Assembly (NCBI GenBank): GCA_905221545.1
Contig: CAJNDO010000006.1
Span: forward strand, 62,001 to 126,000
Origin: a bacterium
GTDB taxonomy: Bacteria; Bacillota; Bacilli; Lactobacillales; Streptococcaceae
Length of the DNA: 64,000 nt
Reading direction: 5' to 3'
Shown: positions 37,813 to 48,095 of the stretch, one piece after another
How the letters are laid out: the number at the start of each line of letters is the position of its first letter
Numbering within the stretch: the first letter of the stretch is position 1
Program-made: the position numbers and the translations under genes
Notes under the pieces: generated by a model
Told to the model about the DNA's origin: nothing
What the model saw: the letters and a program-made list of their open reading frames with translations, nothing else
Database searches by the model: none

Positions 37813-39782
37813 TCTTCTTTCTCCTTTTCCTTTATTTCATTTAATACAATTTCTGTCAGTTTTTCACCTGCTTCTGACAAGGTTAAATCTTTAATTTGAG
37901 CTGCAGCTAAATTAAAGTGACCTCCACCTCCCAGCTCTTCCATAATCCGTTGTACATTCAGTTTACTACGACTTCGAGCTGAGATAGAGATAAATCCTTG
38001 TGTATTTTTCGCAAGAACAAAACTCGCTTCAATACCTGACATAGCTAACATGGCATCTGCTGCCTTACTAATAACAACTGTATCATAGCATTTCGAATCC
38101 GTAGCCTCTGCTATCAATACATCTGAACCTAATTTACGCCCCTGTAAAATCAGTTCATTGACCTCACGGTATTCTTCAAAATCTGTCGCAGCGATTTCTT
38201 GGATAGCAATACTATCACTTCCTCTCGTTCTGAGATAGCTAGCAACATCAAATGTCCGACTAGTCACTCGTGAGGTGAAATTTTTAGTATCCAGCATCAT
38301 ACCAGCCATCAAAACACTGGCTTGCATACGACTCAAACGATTTTTCTTAGAATTCTGGAACTGAATCAATTCCGTTACCAACTCACTGGCACTACTTGCA
38401 CCACTTTCGATATAAGTAATAACCGCATTATCTGGAAAATCCTGATCCCGTCTGTGGTGGTCGATGACGATGGTTTGGGTAAATAAATCATAAAATTCTT
38501 TCGATAAAGTTAAGGCGGTCTTTGAATGGTCAACAAGAATCAACAAAGACCGATTAGTCACCAAGCCCATTGCCTTCTTAACAGACAACAACTTCGTAAC
38601 TCCTTCTTTTTCTAAGAATGAAACAGCTCGTTCAATATCTGGTGACATTTGATCTTCATCATAAAGAGCATAGCTATTTTCAGTCACATTGCTGGCAAAT
38701 AACTGCATACCTACAGCAGAACCCAAAGCATCCATATCTAGGTTTTTGTGACCAACTACAAAAACCTGATCCACACTTCGAATTTTATCTGAAATAGCCG
38801 TCATCATAGCGCGCGTACGGGTCCTTGTACGTTTGATTGACGCCGCAGATCCACCACCAAAATAAACTGGATTTTTCGTTTCGTCATTCTCCTTGACAAC
38901 CACCTGGTCGCCACCACGCACTTCAGCCAAGTTCAAGTTGAGCAATGCAACTTTCCCAATTTCATCATGATTTCCATCACCATAAGAAAAGCCCATACTC
39001 AAGGTCAAAGGTAACTGTCTCTGTTTCGACTCTTCTCTGAAAGCATCGATAACAGAAAATTTATCATTCATCAAACCCTCAAGCACCGTGTAGTCCGTAA
39101 ATAGATAAAAACGGTCCATACTCACTCGACGGGAGAACATGGCATGTTTCCCAGCAAATTCTGAAACAAAATTGGCTACAAAACTATTGATATGACTGAT
39201 ATCAGACTCTGATGTTTCATCTTCTAAGTCATCGTAGTTGTCAACGGAAACTATCCCAATAACAGGCCGACTCGTGACTAACTCAACAGTTGCTTCATAT
39301 TCTCCAGACACATCAAAGAAGTAAAGAACTCCAGATACCTTGTCCATATGAACCGAATAACGGGTCTCACCCAAGGTGGCATAAGAACCTGGATTTCCTA
39401 CAGAAGCCTTGATAATTGTTTGAATTAATGCCACATCAATCTCGCCCACTTCATTAGTCAAAATCAATTCAGCATAAGGATTAAACCATTCAACTTCACC
39501 TGACGACAAGTCTAACTTAATAACTCCAACAGGCATCTGTTCTAACAAGGTTGTCAAACTTTCTTCAGCTTGGTGGTTTACATACTGGATTTGTTCTACT
39601 TCACTCCTTGAGTAGTAGTCTCTCTGATGGATGAACAATAAAATATATGAACCCAAAATAAGTAGCAAAAGAAATAGCGTTACCAGTGTATTCGTTACAA
39701 AAACAAGTTGCACAGATAGCACTCCGAACGCCACTATTCCTAATATTAAGGGGAAAATAGGACTTACATAAAATTTTTTCAT
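37809..39782 (-). CDS. gdpP: GdpP/Pde1 cyclic-di-AMP phosphodiesterase
   Basis: A 657-residue membrane enzyme that cleaves c-di-AMP to pApA. Two N-terminal membrane segments, a PAS-like domain (about 80-160), a degenerate GGDEF domain, then DHH/DHHA1 with [21 protein letters not shown] and [10 protein letters not shown]. Start chosen at 39782 ([10 protein letters not shown]) because AGAGG lies 8 nt upstream; the upstream ATG would add seven residues. First gene of the gdpP-rplI-dnaB-veg group. Confidence 0.95.
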   Translation of the reverse strand: MKKFYVSPIFPLILGIVAFGVLSVQLVFVTNTLVTLFLLLLILGSYILLFIHQRDYYSRSEVEQIQYVNHQAEESLTTLLEQMPVGVIKLDLSSGEVEWFNPYAELILTNEVGEIDVALIQTIIKASVGNPGSYATLGETRYSVHMDKVSGVLYFFDVSGEYEATVELVTSRPVIGIVSVDNYDDLEDETSESDISHINSFVANFVSEFAGKHAMFSRRVSMDRFYLFTDYTVLEGLMNDKFSVIDAFREESKQRQLPLTLSMGFSYGDGNHDEIGKVALLNLNLAEVRGGDQVVVKENDETKNPVYFGGGSAASIKRTRTRTRAMMTAISDKIRSVDQVFVVGHKNLDMDALGSAVGMQLFASNVTENSYALYDEDQMSPDIERAVSFLEKEGVTKLLSVKKAMGLVTNRSLLILVDHSKTALTLSKEFYDLFTQTIVIDHHRRDQDFPDNAVITYIESGASSASELVTELIQFQNSKKNRLSRMQASVLMAGMMLDTKNFTSRVTSRTFDVASYLRTRGSDSIAIQEIAATDFEEYREVNELILQGRKLGSDVLIAEATDSKCYDTVVISKAADAMLAMSGIEASFVLAKNTQGFISISARSRSKLNVQRIMEELGGGGHFNLAAAQIKDLTLSEAGEKLTEIVLNEIKEKEKEE

Positions 39783-39876
39783 TCCAAACCTCTTGGCACC
39801 CATTATACCATAATAACCACCAAAAAGCGACTTTTTAAAAGTGTAATCAGTAATTCTATCAATTATAAGAAAAAGG

Positions 39877-39898
39877 AGGTTTACAATTCAGTAAACCT
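39877..39898 (-). terminator. terminator of hpf
   Basis: AGGTTTAC and GTAAACCT pair across a 6-nt loop; CCTTTTTC follows on the - strand. Confidence 0.8.
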
Positions 39899-39917
39899 AC
39901 CTTTACACATATTGAAA

Positions 39918-40466
39918 TTAAGACTCTTTAACCTCTAACAGACCAATTTCGCCATCTTCACGACGATAAATCACATTAGTTGTTTGATCTTCAACATCCA
40001 CATAGATAAAGAAATCATGTCCCAACAAATCCATCTGTAGAATAGCTTCTTCCAAATCCATTGGTTTTAAATCAATTTGTTTTGAACGAACAACTCTAGA
40101 CTGGACAACATTTGGATCTTCCACCAAAGCATCTGTAAATAATTGACTAGTTGCCACCTTATTTTTATTTTTACGCTCGATTTTTGTTTTATTTTTACGA
40201 ATCTGACGTTCAATTTTATCGGTTACAAGGTCAATTGAACCATACATATCTTGAGACACATCTTCTGCACGAAGAGTAATTGATCCAAGTGGAATCGTTA
40301 CCTCCACTTTAGCAGTTTTTTCACGATAAACCTTCAAGTTAACTCGAGCATCCAACTCTTGTTCAGCTTGAAAATACTTTTCGATCTTTTCGAGTTTAGA
40401 AACTACATAATCACGAATTGCTTCTGTTACTTCTAGGTTTTCACCACGGATACTATATTTAATCAT
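39918..40466 (-). CDS. hpf: long-form ribosome hibernation promoting factor
   Basis: A 182-residue protein: N-terminal RaiA-type domain (IRGENLEVTEAIRDYV, about 1-105) and the C-terminal dimerisation domain (VVRSKQIDLKPMDLEEAILQMDLLGHDFF), which marks the long form that makes 100S ribosomes in stationary phase. It has its own promoter with a cre-like site. Confidence 0.95.
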   Translation of the reverse strand: MIKYSIRGENLEVTEAIRDYVVSKLEKIEKYFQAEQELDARVNLKVYREKTAKVEVTIPLGSITLRAEDVSQDMYGSIDLVTDKIERQIRKNKTKIERKNKNKVATSQLFTDALVEDPNVVQSRVVRSKQIDLKPMDLEEAILQMDLLGHDFFIYVDVEDQTTNVIYRREDGEIGLLEVKES

Positions 40467-40507
40467 ATGAGTACCTTCTTTCTAAACATTTTTGTTTTTC
40501 TGATTTC

Positions 40508-40536
40508 ATTATAACGCTTTCATTTTATTTTTGCAA
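40508..40536 (-). promoter_or_regulatory. hpf promoter with cre-like site
   Basis: TTGCAA (40531-40536), 17-bp spacer, TATAAT (40508-40513). ATGAAAGCGTTATAA (40509-40523) misses the cre consensus at one fixed position and overlaps the spacer and -10. Catabolite control of this gene is inference. Confidence 0.65.
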
Positions 40537-40545
40537 ATTTTTTCC

Positions 40546-41208
40546 TCATCTTACAAGGGAAAAAGTTTTTACATCCTCAGCACCAGCATCTTCCAGCAGT
40601 TTCTTCACACGATTTATAGTTGTTCCTGTAGTATAAATATCATCTATAAGTAGGATTTTCTTAGGAATGCTGACTCCACTTTTAATAAAGAACGGAAGTT
40701 CTGTCGTCAAGCGTTCTGAGCGACTTTTAGAAGAACTAGCTCTCTCTTCTCTTTTCTCTAATAAATCCAGATACTTGAAACCTGCTGCTTCAACTAAACC
40801 TTCAACCTGATTAAATCCTCTGTCAAGCAATCTTTCAGGACTTAGGGGAATGACTACAAATTGATAGTCTTTGTACTTTTTCAACTCCTCACTTAAAAAT
40901 GAAGCGAAAACTTTTCTTAAAAGGAAGTCCCCATCAAACTTATACCGACTAAAAAAATCCTTCATAGCCTGATTGTAAACAAAAATCGCTCTATGATTGA
41001 CCTCAACTCCTTCTTTACACCAAAGTTGACAATCTTGACACTTTGTTGACAAACCTGTTTTCATACAATTTGGACAGTTTTCTTCTCCAATCCTCTCAAA
41101 AGTAGGGTCACAGTCTGAACAAAGACAAGACTCATCATTCTTCAGAAGTAAGAGACTACTAAAAGTTAAAACAGTCTTCATTGTCTGCCCACATAGCAAA
41201 CACTTCAT
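40546..41208 (-). CDS. comFC: ComFC competence protein (phosphoribosyltransferase fold)
   Basis: A 220-residue protein used in transformation. N-terminal cysteine pairs (CLLCGQ, CLCSDCD, CPNCMKTG, CQDC) bind zinc, and the PRTase motif ILLIDDIYTTGTT is near residue 185. It overlaps the comFA end by 4 bp. No terminator separates it from hpf, so read-through during competence is possible. Confidence 0.95.
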   Translation of the reverse strand: MKCLLCGQTMKTVLTFSSLLLLKNDESCLCSDCDPTFERIGEENCPNCMKTGLSTKCQDCQLWCKEGVEVNHRAIFVYNQAMKDFFSRYKFDGDFLLRKVFASFLSEELKKYKDYQFVVIPLSPERLLDRGFNQVEGLVEAAGFKYLDLLEKREERASSSKSRSERLTTELPFFIKSGVSIPKKILLIDDIYTTGTTINRVKKLLEDAGAEDVKTFSLVR

Positions 41209-42503
41209 AAGCCTGCCTCCTTATTCATCTGCTGAATTTCCTTAATTGCCTTCTTGATTGAAGTATTTAACCCATCATGGAAAAAAAGCAAATCTCCTTT
41301 CGGTCTGTCCATACTCCGACCAACACGTCCTCCAATCTGTACTAAACTAGACTTGGTAAACAGACGATGATTCGCTTCTACTACAAAAACATCCACACAA
41401 GGGAAGGTAACTCCACGCTCCAAGATTGTCGTACTGATAAGTATTGTCAGTTCTCCATCTCGAAAAGCTTGTACTTGCTCTAATCGATCTTCTGTGATAG
41501 AAGAAACAAAACCAATTTTCTCATTTGGAAATTGCTCCTGTAAGATTTCTTTTAGCTGCTCCCCTTTTTTAATTTCTGATGCAAAAATGAGTAACGGATA
41601 AGCTGTTTTTCTCTGTTTCTCAATATAAGTCTTTAACTTTGGTGACAAACGATTTTTATCCAAATAGCGATTAAAATCCGATAACCAAACTGGCTTAGGA
41701 ATAATCAATGGATTCCCATGAAATCGTCTAGGTAAGCTCAATCTTTTTAGTTCCCCTAAACGAACCTTCCTATCTAACTCATCTGTCGAAGTCGCTGTTA
41801 AAAAGATTCTCAGCCCATTCTCCTTTACACTATTCTTGACAGCATGGTAAAGCGTGGGATTATCAACATAAGGAAAGGCATCTACTTCATCCACTATCAG
41901 CAAATCAAAAGCTTGATAAAATTTCAATAACTGATGGGTCGTCGCAACAACTAATGGCGTTCGGAAGTACGGTTCTGATTCTCCATGTAGCAAGGATATC
42001 TTACAAGCAAAATCATATTGCAAGCGCTTGTATAGCTCCAAACAAACATCTATGCGAGGACTGGCCAAACACACTGCACCACCCCTATTAATCACCTTAG
42101 CCACAACTTGATAAATCATTTCCGTCTTTCCTGCTCCTGTCACCGCATGAACTAAAGTTGGCTCTTGCTTGTCAACTGCTTGAATCAGTCCCTCTGACAC
42201 CTGCTCTTGAAAAGGAGTTAATTGACCACGCCATTTAAGAACATCTTGCTTCGGAAAATCCTCCTGCGGAAAATAGTATAAAGCTTGATCACTCCTAACT
42301 CGCTTCATCAGCAAGCACTCTCGACAATAGTAAGCACCAATGGGTAAATACCATTCCTCCAGAATAGCACTATTACAACGTTGACAGAAAAGTTTCCCCT
42401 TCTCCTTTCTCATTGCTGGAAGTTTCTCCGCCAACTGACGCTCCTCTTCTGTTAATTCATTCTCCGTAAACAAACGACCGAGATAATTTGGATTTACTTT
42501 CAT
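41205..42503 (-). CDS. comFA: ComFA DNA-uptake ATPase
   Basis: A 432-residue superfamily-2 helicase-like ATPase that helps move single-stranded DNA through ComEC. Cys4 zinc motif (CQRC and CREC near residues 40-62), Walker A TGAGKTEM, Walker B IVDEVDAF, motif III TATST and motif VI QIGGRVGR. A perfect competence box lies only 7 nt before the ATG. Confidence 0.96.
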   Translation of the reverse strand: MKVNPNYLGRLFTENELTEEERQLAEKLPAMRKEKGKLFCQRCNSAILEEWYLPIGAYYCRECLLMKRVRSDQALYYFPQEDFPKQDVLKWRGQLTPFQEQVSEGLIQAVDKQEPTLVHAVTGAGKTEMIYQVVAKVINRGGAVCLASPRIDVCLELYKRLQYDFACKISLLHGESEPYFRTPLVVATTHQLLKFYQAFDLLIVDEVDAFPYVDNPTLYHAVKNSVKENGLRIFLTATSTDELDRKVRLGELKRLSLPRRFHGNPLIIPKPVWLSDFNRYLDKNRLSPKLKTYIEKQRKTAYPLLIFASEIKKGEQLKEILQEQFPNEKIGFVSSITEDRLEQVQAFRDGELTILISTTILERGVTFPCVDVFVVEANHRLFTKSSLVQIGGRVGRSMDRPKGDLLFFHDGLNTSIKKAIKEIQQMNKEAGL

Positions 42504-42510
42504 ACTTCTT

Positions 42511-42518
42511 TATTCGTA
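42511..42518 (-). promoter_or_regulatory. competence (SigX) box of comFA
   Basis: TACGAATA on the - strand, an exact match to the consensus, preceded by TTTT. Seven bases separate it from the comFA ATG. Confidence 0.9.
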
Positions 42519-42559
42519 AAAACCTAGCGCTTTAGATGATTTTTTAGTACAATTAAATC

Positions 42560-43195
42560 ATGGAATTTAGAACAATTAAAGAGGACGGACAAGTCCAAGA
42601 AGAAATCAAAAAATCTCGCTTTATCTGTCATGCCAAGCGTGTTTATAGCGAAGAAGAGGCTCGTGACTTCATCACCACCATCAAAAAAGAACACTACAAA
42701 GCTACGCATAACTGCTCTGCTTTTATTATTGGGGAACGTAGTGAAATTAAACGTACAAGTGATGATGGTGAGCCCAGTGGTACTGCTGGAGTTCCCATGC
42801 TTGGGGTACTAGAAAATCACAATCTCACCAATGTCTGTGTGGTAGTGACACGCTACTTTGGTGGCATTAAACTAGGCGCTGGAGGATTGATTCGTGCTTA
42901 CGCCGGCAGTGTGGCCTTAGCTGTCAAAGAAATTGGCATCATTGAAATAAAAGAACAGGCTGGCATTGCTATTCAAATGTCTTACGCTCAGTACCAAGAG
43001 TACAGTAACTTCCTTAAAGAACATAATCTCATGGAACTGGATACAAACTTTACAGATCAAGTCGATACGATGATTTATGTTGATAAAGAAGAAAAAGAAA
43101 CTATTAAAGCTACACTTGTAGAGTTTTTTAATGGAAAGGTCACTTTAACTGATCAAGATTTACGAGAAGTTGAAGTTCCTGTAAACCTAATGTAA
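42560..43195 (+). CDS. YigZ/YvyE family protein (IMPACT-like)
   Basis: A 211-residue protein of the UPF0029/IMPACT family: KKSRFICHAKRV, RTSDDGEPSGTAGVPML and VTRYFGGIKLGAGGL are hallmarks, followed by the C-terminal ferredoxin-like domain. Function is poorly understood; IMPACT relatives touch translation control. It is divergent from comFA in a 56-bp gap. Confidence 0.88.
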   Translation: MEFRTIKEDGQVQEEIKKSRFICHAKRVYSEEEARDFITTIKKEHYKATHNCSAFIIGERSEIKRTSDDGEPSGTAGVPMLGVLENHNLTNVCVVVTRYFGGIKLGAGGLIRAYAGSVALAVKEIGIIEIKEQAGIAIQMSYAQYQEYSNFLKEHNLMELDTNFTDQVDTMIYVDKEEKETIKATLVEFFNGKVTLTDQDLREVEVPVNLM

Positions 43196-43391
43196 ACAAT
43201 AGATAGTACAGTGTTTCACTGACATTCTCACCGCTACTTTAATTAGCAACATAAAAAGGTGCTTGCCAAGACCTACTAGAAAATGAAGCAATTCAAAAAG
43301 AAAACTGATAACTTTCTTCTTTACACCTATTTACTAAAATTAGCTTATCACAATCGCTTGAAAATTAATAGGTTAGACCTATGGTATAAAA

Positions 43392-43416
43392 AAATCCTAT
43401 CACTTCGATAGGATTT
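43392..43416. terminator. hairpin upstream of cysK
   Basis: AAATCCTATC and GATAGGATTT pair across a 5-nt loop (ACTTC). It may end the yigZ transcript. A palindrome ATAGGT-TAG-ACCTAT sits at 43368-43382 just before it. The rest of 43196-43422 shows no gene. Confidence 0.7.
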
Positions 43417-43422
43417 CTATAT

Positions 43423-43451
43423 TTTACAAATTGTATAGATAGCGTTATACT
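43423..43451 (+). promoter_or_regulatory. cysK promoter
   Basis: TTTACA (43423-43428), 17-bp spacer, TATACT (43446-43451), 29 bp before the start codon. Confidence 0.8.
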
Positions 43452-43480
43452 AGAGATATCTTATACAAAGAGGTATTCAT

Positions 43481-44407
43481 ATGTCTATTTATAACAACAT
43501 TACTGAATTAATCGGTCAAACTCCGATTGTTAAACTCAACAATATTGTGCCAGAAGGTGCTGCAGATGTCTATGTAAAACTTGAAGCATTTAACCCTGGT
43601 TCTTCTGTAAAAGACCGTATTGCTCTTAGCATGATTGAAAAAGCTGAACAAGACGGTATTCTAAAACCGGGTGCTACCATTGTTGAAGCAACAAGTGGAA
43701 ACACTGGTATTGGACTCTCATGGGTAGGTGCTGCTAAAGGGTATAAAGTTGTCATTGTTATGCCTGAAACTATGAGTGTAGAACGCCGTAAGATTATCCA
43801 AGCCTATGGAGCTGAACTCGTCCTCACTCCTGGTAGCGAAGGAATGAAAGGTGCTATCGCCAAAGCACAAGAAATCGCTGCTGAACGCGATGGTTTCCTT
43901 CCTCTTCAATTCGACAATCCAGCAAATCCAGAAGTACACGAAAGAACAACAGGAGCTGAGATACTAGCTGCTTTCGGTAAAGATGGATTAGATGCCTTTG
44001 TTGCTGGAGTTGGTACCGGTGGAACAATTTCTGGTGTTTCTCATGCACTCAAATCAGCAAATTCTAACATTCAAGTTTTTGCAGTAGAAGCAGACGAATC
44101 TGCTATTCTATCAGGTGAAAAACCTGGTCCTCACAAAATTCAAGGTATATCAGCTGGATTTATTCCTGATACACTGGATACAAAGGCTTATGATGGTATC
44201 GTTCGTGTAACATCAGACAACGCTCTCGCACTCGGCCGTGAAATTGGCGGAAAAGAAGGCTTCCTTGTAGGGATTTCTTCAGCTGCAGCTATCTACGGAG
44301 CCATCGAGGTTGCCAAAAAATTAGGTACAGGTAAAAAAGTCCTTGCTCTAGCACCAGATAACGGTGAACGTTATCTATCTACAGCACTCTACGAATTTGA
44401 AGTTTAG
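43481..44407 (+). CDS. cysK: cysteine synthase A (O-acetylserine sulfhydrylase)
   Basis: A 308-residue PLP enzyme making cysteine from O-acetylserine and sulfide. Lys44 in [11 protein letters not shown] binds PLP; TSGNTGI and GTGGTISG bind substrate and phosphate. AAGAGGT precedes the ATG. Single-gene unit with its own promoter and terminator. Confidence 0.95.
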   Translation: MSIYNNITELIGQTPIVKLNNIVPEGAADVYVKLEAFNPGSSVKDRIALSMIEKAEQDGILKPGATIVEATSGNTGIGLSWVGAAKGYKVVIVMPETMSVERRKIIQAYGAELVLTPGSEGMKGAIAKAQEIAAERDGFLPLQFDNPANPEVHERTTGAEILAAFGKDGLDAFVAGVGTGGTISGVSHALKSANSNIQVFAVEADESAILSGEKPGPHKIQGISAGFIPDTLDTKAYDGIVRVTSDNALALGREIGGKEGFLVGISSAAAIYGAIEVAKKLGTGKKVLALAPDNGERYLSTALYEFEV

Positions 44408-44423
44408 TCTCCTAAATACAATT

Positions 44424-44445
44424 AGCCCTTATTATAGGGCTTTTT
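44424..44445 (+). terminator. cysK terminator
   Basis: AGCCCT and AGGGCT pair across a 6-nt loop, followed by TTTTTG. Confidence 0.88.
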
Positions 44446-44449
44446 GTTT

Positions 44450-44604
44450 TATACTCAATGAAAATCAAAGACCAAACTAGGAAGCTAGCCGCAGGCTGCT
44501 CGAAACACTGTTTTGAGGTTGCAGATAGAACTGACGAAGTCAGTAACATATACCTACGGTAAGGCGACGCTGACGTGGTTTGAAGAGATTTTCGAAGAGT
44601 ATTA
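44450..44604 (-). repeat. BOX element (boxA-boxB-boxC)
   Basis: About 155 bp with the same ends and boxB palindrome as the copies at 6992 and 18482. It lies between the cysK and tsf terminators. The 291-bp gap 44408-44699 contains these elements only. Confidence 0.92.
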
Positions 44605-44672
44605 ACTATTTCTAATTGAGTGATGCTAGGTAAAAAACAATTTCAGGAGAAATCTAATCCCTATACAAAAAA

Positions 44673-44690
44673 GGAAGCAAATTTGCTTCC
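44673..44690 (-). terminator. terminator of rpsB-tsf
   Basis: GGAAGCAAATTTGCTTCC is a perfect palindrome followed on the - strand by TTTTTTG. Confidence 0.9.
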
Positions 44691-44699
44691 TTTCTATGA

Positions 44700-45740
44700 T
44701 TAGTTATTCAAGGCTGCTGCCATTGTAGCTGCAACTTCAGCTTCAAAGTCGTTTGCAGCTTTCTCGATACCTTCACCAACTTCAAAGCGAGCGAACTCAA
44801 CTACTGAAGCGTTAACTGATTCAAGGTATGCTTCAACTGTCTTGCTGTCATCCATGATGTAAACTTGTGCAAGAAGTGTGTAAGCTTGGTCAACTTTAGT
44901 GTTGTCAAGCATGAAGCGATCCATTTTACCTGGGATGATTTTGTCCCAGATTTTTTCTGGTTTACCTTCTGCAGCCAACTCAGCTTTGATGTCAGCTTCA
45001 GCTTGAGCAATCACTTCATCAGTCAATTGAGCTTTTGATCCATACTTCAAGTGTGGAAGGGCTGGTTTGTTAACCATTGCACGGCTTTCGTTGTCTTGGT
45101 CGATAACGTGGTTCAATTGTGCCAACTCATCTTTAACGAATTGCTCATCCAATTCTTTATAAGAAAGAACTGTTGGTTTCATCGCTGCGATGTGCATTGA
45201 CAATTGTTTAGCAAGTGCTTCGTCTCCACCTTCAACAACTGAAATAACACCGATACGTCCACCGTTATGTTGGTATGCTCCAAAGTGTTGTGCATCTGTT
45301 TTTTCAATCAATGCAAAGCGACGGAATGAGATTTTTTCTCCGATAGTTGCTGTTGCAGATACGTATGCAGCTTCAAGAGTTTCACCTGAAGGCATTGTCA
45401 AAGCAAGAGCTTCTTCATTATTAGCAGGTTTTCCTTCAGCAATAACTTTAGCTGTAGTATTTACCAATTCAACGAATTGAGCGTTTTTCGCAACGAAGTC
45501 AGTTTCAGCATTTACTTCAATAACTGCTGCAACATTACCGTTAACATAAACACCAGTCAAACCTTCTGCAGCAACACGGTCAGCTTTCTTAGCTGCCTTA
45601 GCCATACCTTTTTCACGAAGCAATTCAATCGCTTTTTCGATGTCACCGTCTGTTTCTACAAGCGCTTTTTTAGCGTCCATAACACCGGCACCAGATTTTT
45701 CACGCAACTCTTTTACAAGTTTAGCTGTAATTTCTGCCAT
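44700..45740 (-). CDS. tsf: elongation factor Ts
   Basis: A 346-residue nucleotide exchange factor for EF-Tu: [20 protein letters not shown] at the start and ETDFVAKN are signatures. It is longer than the ~290 residues of many bacteria, as usual in streptococci. Follows rpsB with a strong hairpin in the gap. Confidence 0.98.
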   Translation of the reverse strand: MAEITAKLVKELREKSGAGVMDAKKALVETDGDIEKAIELLREKGMAKAAKKADRVAAEGLTGVYVNGNVAAVIEVNAETDFVAKNAQFVELVNTTAKVIAEGKPANNEEALALTMPSGETLEAAYVSATATIGEKISFRRFALIEKTDAQHFGAYQHNGGRIGVISVVEGGDEALAKQLSMHIAAMKPTVLSYKELDEQFVKDELAQLNHVIDQDNESRAMVNKPALPHLKYGSKAQLTDEVIAQAEADIKAELAAEGKPEKIWDKIIPGKMDRFMLDNTKVDQAYTLLAQVYIMDDSKTVEAYLESVNASVVEFARFEVGEGIEKAANDFEAEVAATMAAALNN

Positions 45741-45767
45741 TTTGATTCTCCTATATTTTTTAAAAAT

Positions 45768-45796
45768 AGGAGAGCCGGGCTAAGCCCCGCCCTCCT
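45768..45796 (-). terminator. intercistronic hairpin between rpsB and tsf (partial terminator or attenuator)
   Basis: On the - strand AGGAG-GC-GGGC pairs with GCCC-GC-CTCCT in a GC-rich stem with two mismatches, followed by ATTTTTAAAA. It could cap rpsB mRNA or reduce transcription into tsf. Confidence 0.65.
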
Positions 45797-45818
45797 AGGT
45801 AATTACTATTTATATGAA

Positions 45819-46598
45819 TTAAGCGTTGTCGCCTTCTACAACTTCAACGATTTCTTCGATTGAATCTGCTTGAGTTTCTGAAGCTGCAAATTCTGCTTCA
45901 ACCGCTGCTGCATCTTCACCTTGACGTCCTTCGATGATAGCGTCAGCCAATTTAGCTGTAATCAATTTAACAGCGCGGATAGCGTCATCGTTAGCTGGGA
46001 TGATTACATCGATATCATCTGGATCAGTGTTTGTGTCAACCATCGCTACAACTGGGATTCCCAATTTTTTAGCTTCTTTAACAGCGATTTGCTCTTTATG
46101 TGGGTCAACTACGTACATCACATCTGGAATACGAGGCATATCTTCGATACCACCCAAGAATTTTTCAAGACGTGCACGTTGTTTGTTAAGAAGTGCAACT
46201 TCTTTCTTAGGAAGAACTTCGAAAGTTCCATCTTCTTCCATACGTTTGATTTCTTTCAAACGAGCGATACGTTTTTGGATTGTTCCCCAGTTTGTAAGAG
46301 TTCCACCCAACCAACGGTGGTTGATGAAGTATTGACCTGAACGTACTGCTTCTTCAGCAACTGCATCAGCCGCTTGTTTTTTAGTACCAACGAACAATAC
46401 AACTGCATCGTTAGCTGCTGCATCACGCATGAAGTCATATGCTTGGTCAGCGTATTTTACAGTTTGTTGCAAGTCGATAACGTGGATTCCGTTACGCTCA
46501 GTAAAGATGTACTTAGCCATCTTAGGGTTCCAGCGACGAGTTTGGTGACCAAAGTGTACACCAGCCTCAAGAAGTTGTTTCATTGAAATTACTGCCAT
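45819..46598 (-). CDS. rpsB: 30S ribosomal protein S2
   Basis: A 259-residue protein starting [29 protein letters not shown], with [13 protein letters not shown]. Start at 46598 chosen because GGAG lies 9 nt upstream; the longer frame to 46682 is leader sequence. First gene of rpsB-tsf. Confidence 0.98.
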   Translation of the reverse strand: MAVISMKQLLEAGVHFGHQTRRWNPKMAKYIFTERNGIHVIDLQQTVKYADQAYDFMRDAAANDAVVLFVGTKKQAADAVAEEAVRSGQYFINHRWLGGTLTNWGTIQKRIARLKEIKRMEEDGTFEVLPKKEVALLNKQRARLEKFLGGIEDMPRIPDVMYVVDPHKEQIAVKEAKKLGIPVVAMVDTNTDPDDIDVIIPANDDAIRAVKLITAKLADAIIEGRQGEDAAAVEAEFAASETQADSIEEIVEVVEGDNA

Positions 46599-46714
46599 GA
46601 GTATTTCTCCTTTTTGTTTTTTTCCTCTTCTTGACTTCAACTCGCAAAACGACCCAAGGGCAACTGTCTCACAATTCATCAAGAATGAGTATTATCGTTC
46701 ACACGACAATTTTC

Positions 46715-46743
46715 ATTTTACCATACTTTTCCAATATTTTCAA
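46715..46743 (-). promoter_or_regulatory. rpsB promoter
   Basis: TTGAAA (46738-46743), 17-bp spacer, TAAAAT (46715-46720). It gives a leader of about 110 nt before rpsB, which might carry autoregulation by S2; no known motif was identified. Confidence 0.75.
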
Positions 46744-46793
46744 GCTATTTTGATATAATTTTTAATAGGGATTGTCACGGTAAAACATGAAAA

Positions 46794-46817
46794 AGAGGGC
46801 TCTATTCGAGTCCCTCT
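46794..46817 (-). terminator. pcsB terminator
   Basis: AGAGGG and CCCTCT pair, with CTC/GAG inside; TTTTTC follows on the - strand. Confidence 0.8.
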
Positions 46818-46822
46818 GTAAA

Positions 46823-48001
46823 TTAATCTGCGTAAATATATGTAACAAAACCTTCAGAAGTTGTTGTTGGATTGAACCATCCACGGTGATTTCCAATTGT
46901 ACGATTACCTGCATAATTTGATTCTGATACTTGAATACTTGTTGATGATGAAACAGCTGTAACTACTGCTACGTGTCCATATCCACCATCATTCCAACAT
47001 GCAATCGCACCAACTTGAGGTGTTGAACCTGTACGGAATCCTGCAGCAGCTGCGCTTGTAGCCCACTGTGCTCCATTACCCCAATAGTCTCCAGCCCAAG
47101 GTGCTAATGTTTTAACTCCCCATGTACATTCTCCAATTGGATAACTTGAAGCATTTGTACTGTATGTTGGGCGAACTTTTGCACGGACAGGTGCTGCCGC
47201 AGATTCAGATACTGCTTGCACTTGAGCTGTTAAGTTAGTGTTTGCTGAAGCAAGTACTGATTGTTGTTGGCTAGCTTGTTTTTCTTTATAAGCTGTCTCT
47301 GCCGCTGCTGCTGCTTTTGCTGCCGCTTCTGCTTCTGCTTTTTTCTCTAGCAAACTTGCTTTTTCATCTTCTGCTGTCGCTTTTTCAGCAGCAAGATTTA
47401 ATTCTGCAGCCTTCAACTCAGCTTGTTTCGTTGTTAGGGCTTGTGCATCATCAGACAATTTCTGTTGATTTGCAATAACTGTATTAATTGCGTCATTGTT
47501 CGCCACTTGTTTCTCAGAAATTGCTTTTTTATCTGCTTTTTGTTGTTCCAACATTTTGTTGTTAGCAGATACGATTTCATTCATTGCTGCTACACGTGAA
47601 ATAGCTTCTGTAATTGACTTCGAGTTTACAATCGTATTGATGTAGCTGGTTGCAGCTCCATTTGTTTGAGCACTACGAGCTTGTTTTTCCAAAGAATCAT
47701 TGCGAGATACAATATTTTTAGAAAGTTCTGTAATCTCACTCTCAAGTTTTTTGGATTCTGCTTGTAATCTATCATTTTCAGCTTGCAAGTTAGATTGCTC
47801 AGCTTGGATAGCTGATACTTGCTCCTGAATTTGGTCAACTTGTTTTTGAGCTTCTTGTTGTTGTGCTGTTAAGTTACTAATTTTATTATCTTGAGCAGCA
47901 ATTTTGTCATCAGTCGTTTCTGCATGCGCAGTTGTTAAAACAGCTACTTGAGAAACCATTACTGTACTTAATAAAAGTGACGCTAAGATTTTTTTCTTCA
48001 T
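46823..48001 (-). CDS. pcsB: PcsB cell-division peptidoglycan hydrolase
   Basis: A 392-residue secreted protein needed for daughter cell separation in pneumococcus. Signal peptide ending near AHA (about 27), a long coiled coil (about 30-250, rich in Gln, Glu and Ala) that binds FtsEX, then a CHAP domain with Cys292 in [10 protein letters not shown] and the His in [10 protein letters not shown] WalR-type site lies upstream, consistent with known WalRK control. Confidence 0.96.
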   Translation of the reverse strand: MKKKILASLLLSTVMVSQVAVLTTAHAETTDDKIAAQDNKISNLTAQQQEAQKQVDQIQEQVSAIQAEQSNLQAENDRLQAESKKLESEITELSKNIVSRNDSLEKQARSAQTNGAATSYINTIVNSKSITEAISRVAAMNEIVSANNKMLEQQKADKKAISEKQVANNDAINTVIANQQKLSDDAQALTTKQAELKAAELNLAAEKATAEDEKASLLEKKAEAEAAAKAAAAAETAYKEKQASQQQSVLASANTNLTAQVQAVSESAAAPVRAKVRPTYSTNASSYPIGECTWGVKTLAPWAGDYWGNGAQWATSAAAAGFRTGSTPQVGAIACWNDGGYGHVAVVTAVSSSTSIQVSESNYAGNRTIGNHRGWFNPTTTSEGFVTYIYAD

Positions 48002-48037
48002 AATTACGTAGATACTCCTTCTTTTAAAGACAATACT

Positions 48038-48043
48038 AGTATA
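48038..48043 (-). promoter_or_regulatory. -10 element of pcsB
   Basis: TATACT on the - strand with no good -35 at the right distance, as expected for a promoter activated by WalR from the site at 48065-48081. Confidence 0.6.
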
Positions 48044-48049
48044 CCAAAA

Positions 48050-48075
48050 AAAGGCCTAATGAATATTACGCCTTT
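48050..48075 (-). terminator. terminator of mreC-mreD, overlapping the WalR site
   Basis: AAAGGC-G-TAAT pairs with ATTA-G-GCCTTT across a 4-nt loop and is followed by TTTTT on the - strand. Confidence 0.75.
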
Positions 48076-48081
48076 GTTACA
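48065..48081 (-). promoter_or_regulatory. WalR (VicR) binding site upstream of pcsB
   Basis: TGTAAC-AAAGG-CGTAAT fits TGTWAH-N5-TGTWAH with one mismatch, about 20 bp upstream of the -10. WalRK activation of pcsB is established in pneumococcus. Confidence 0.75.
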
Positions 48082-48095
48082 TTTTTGTTTCTTTC

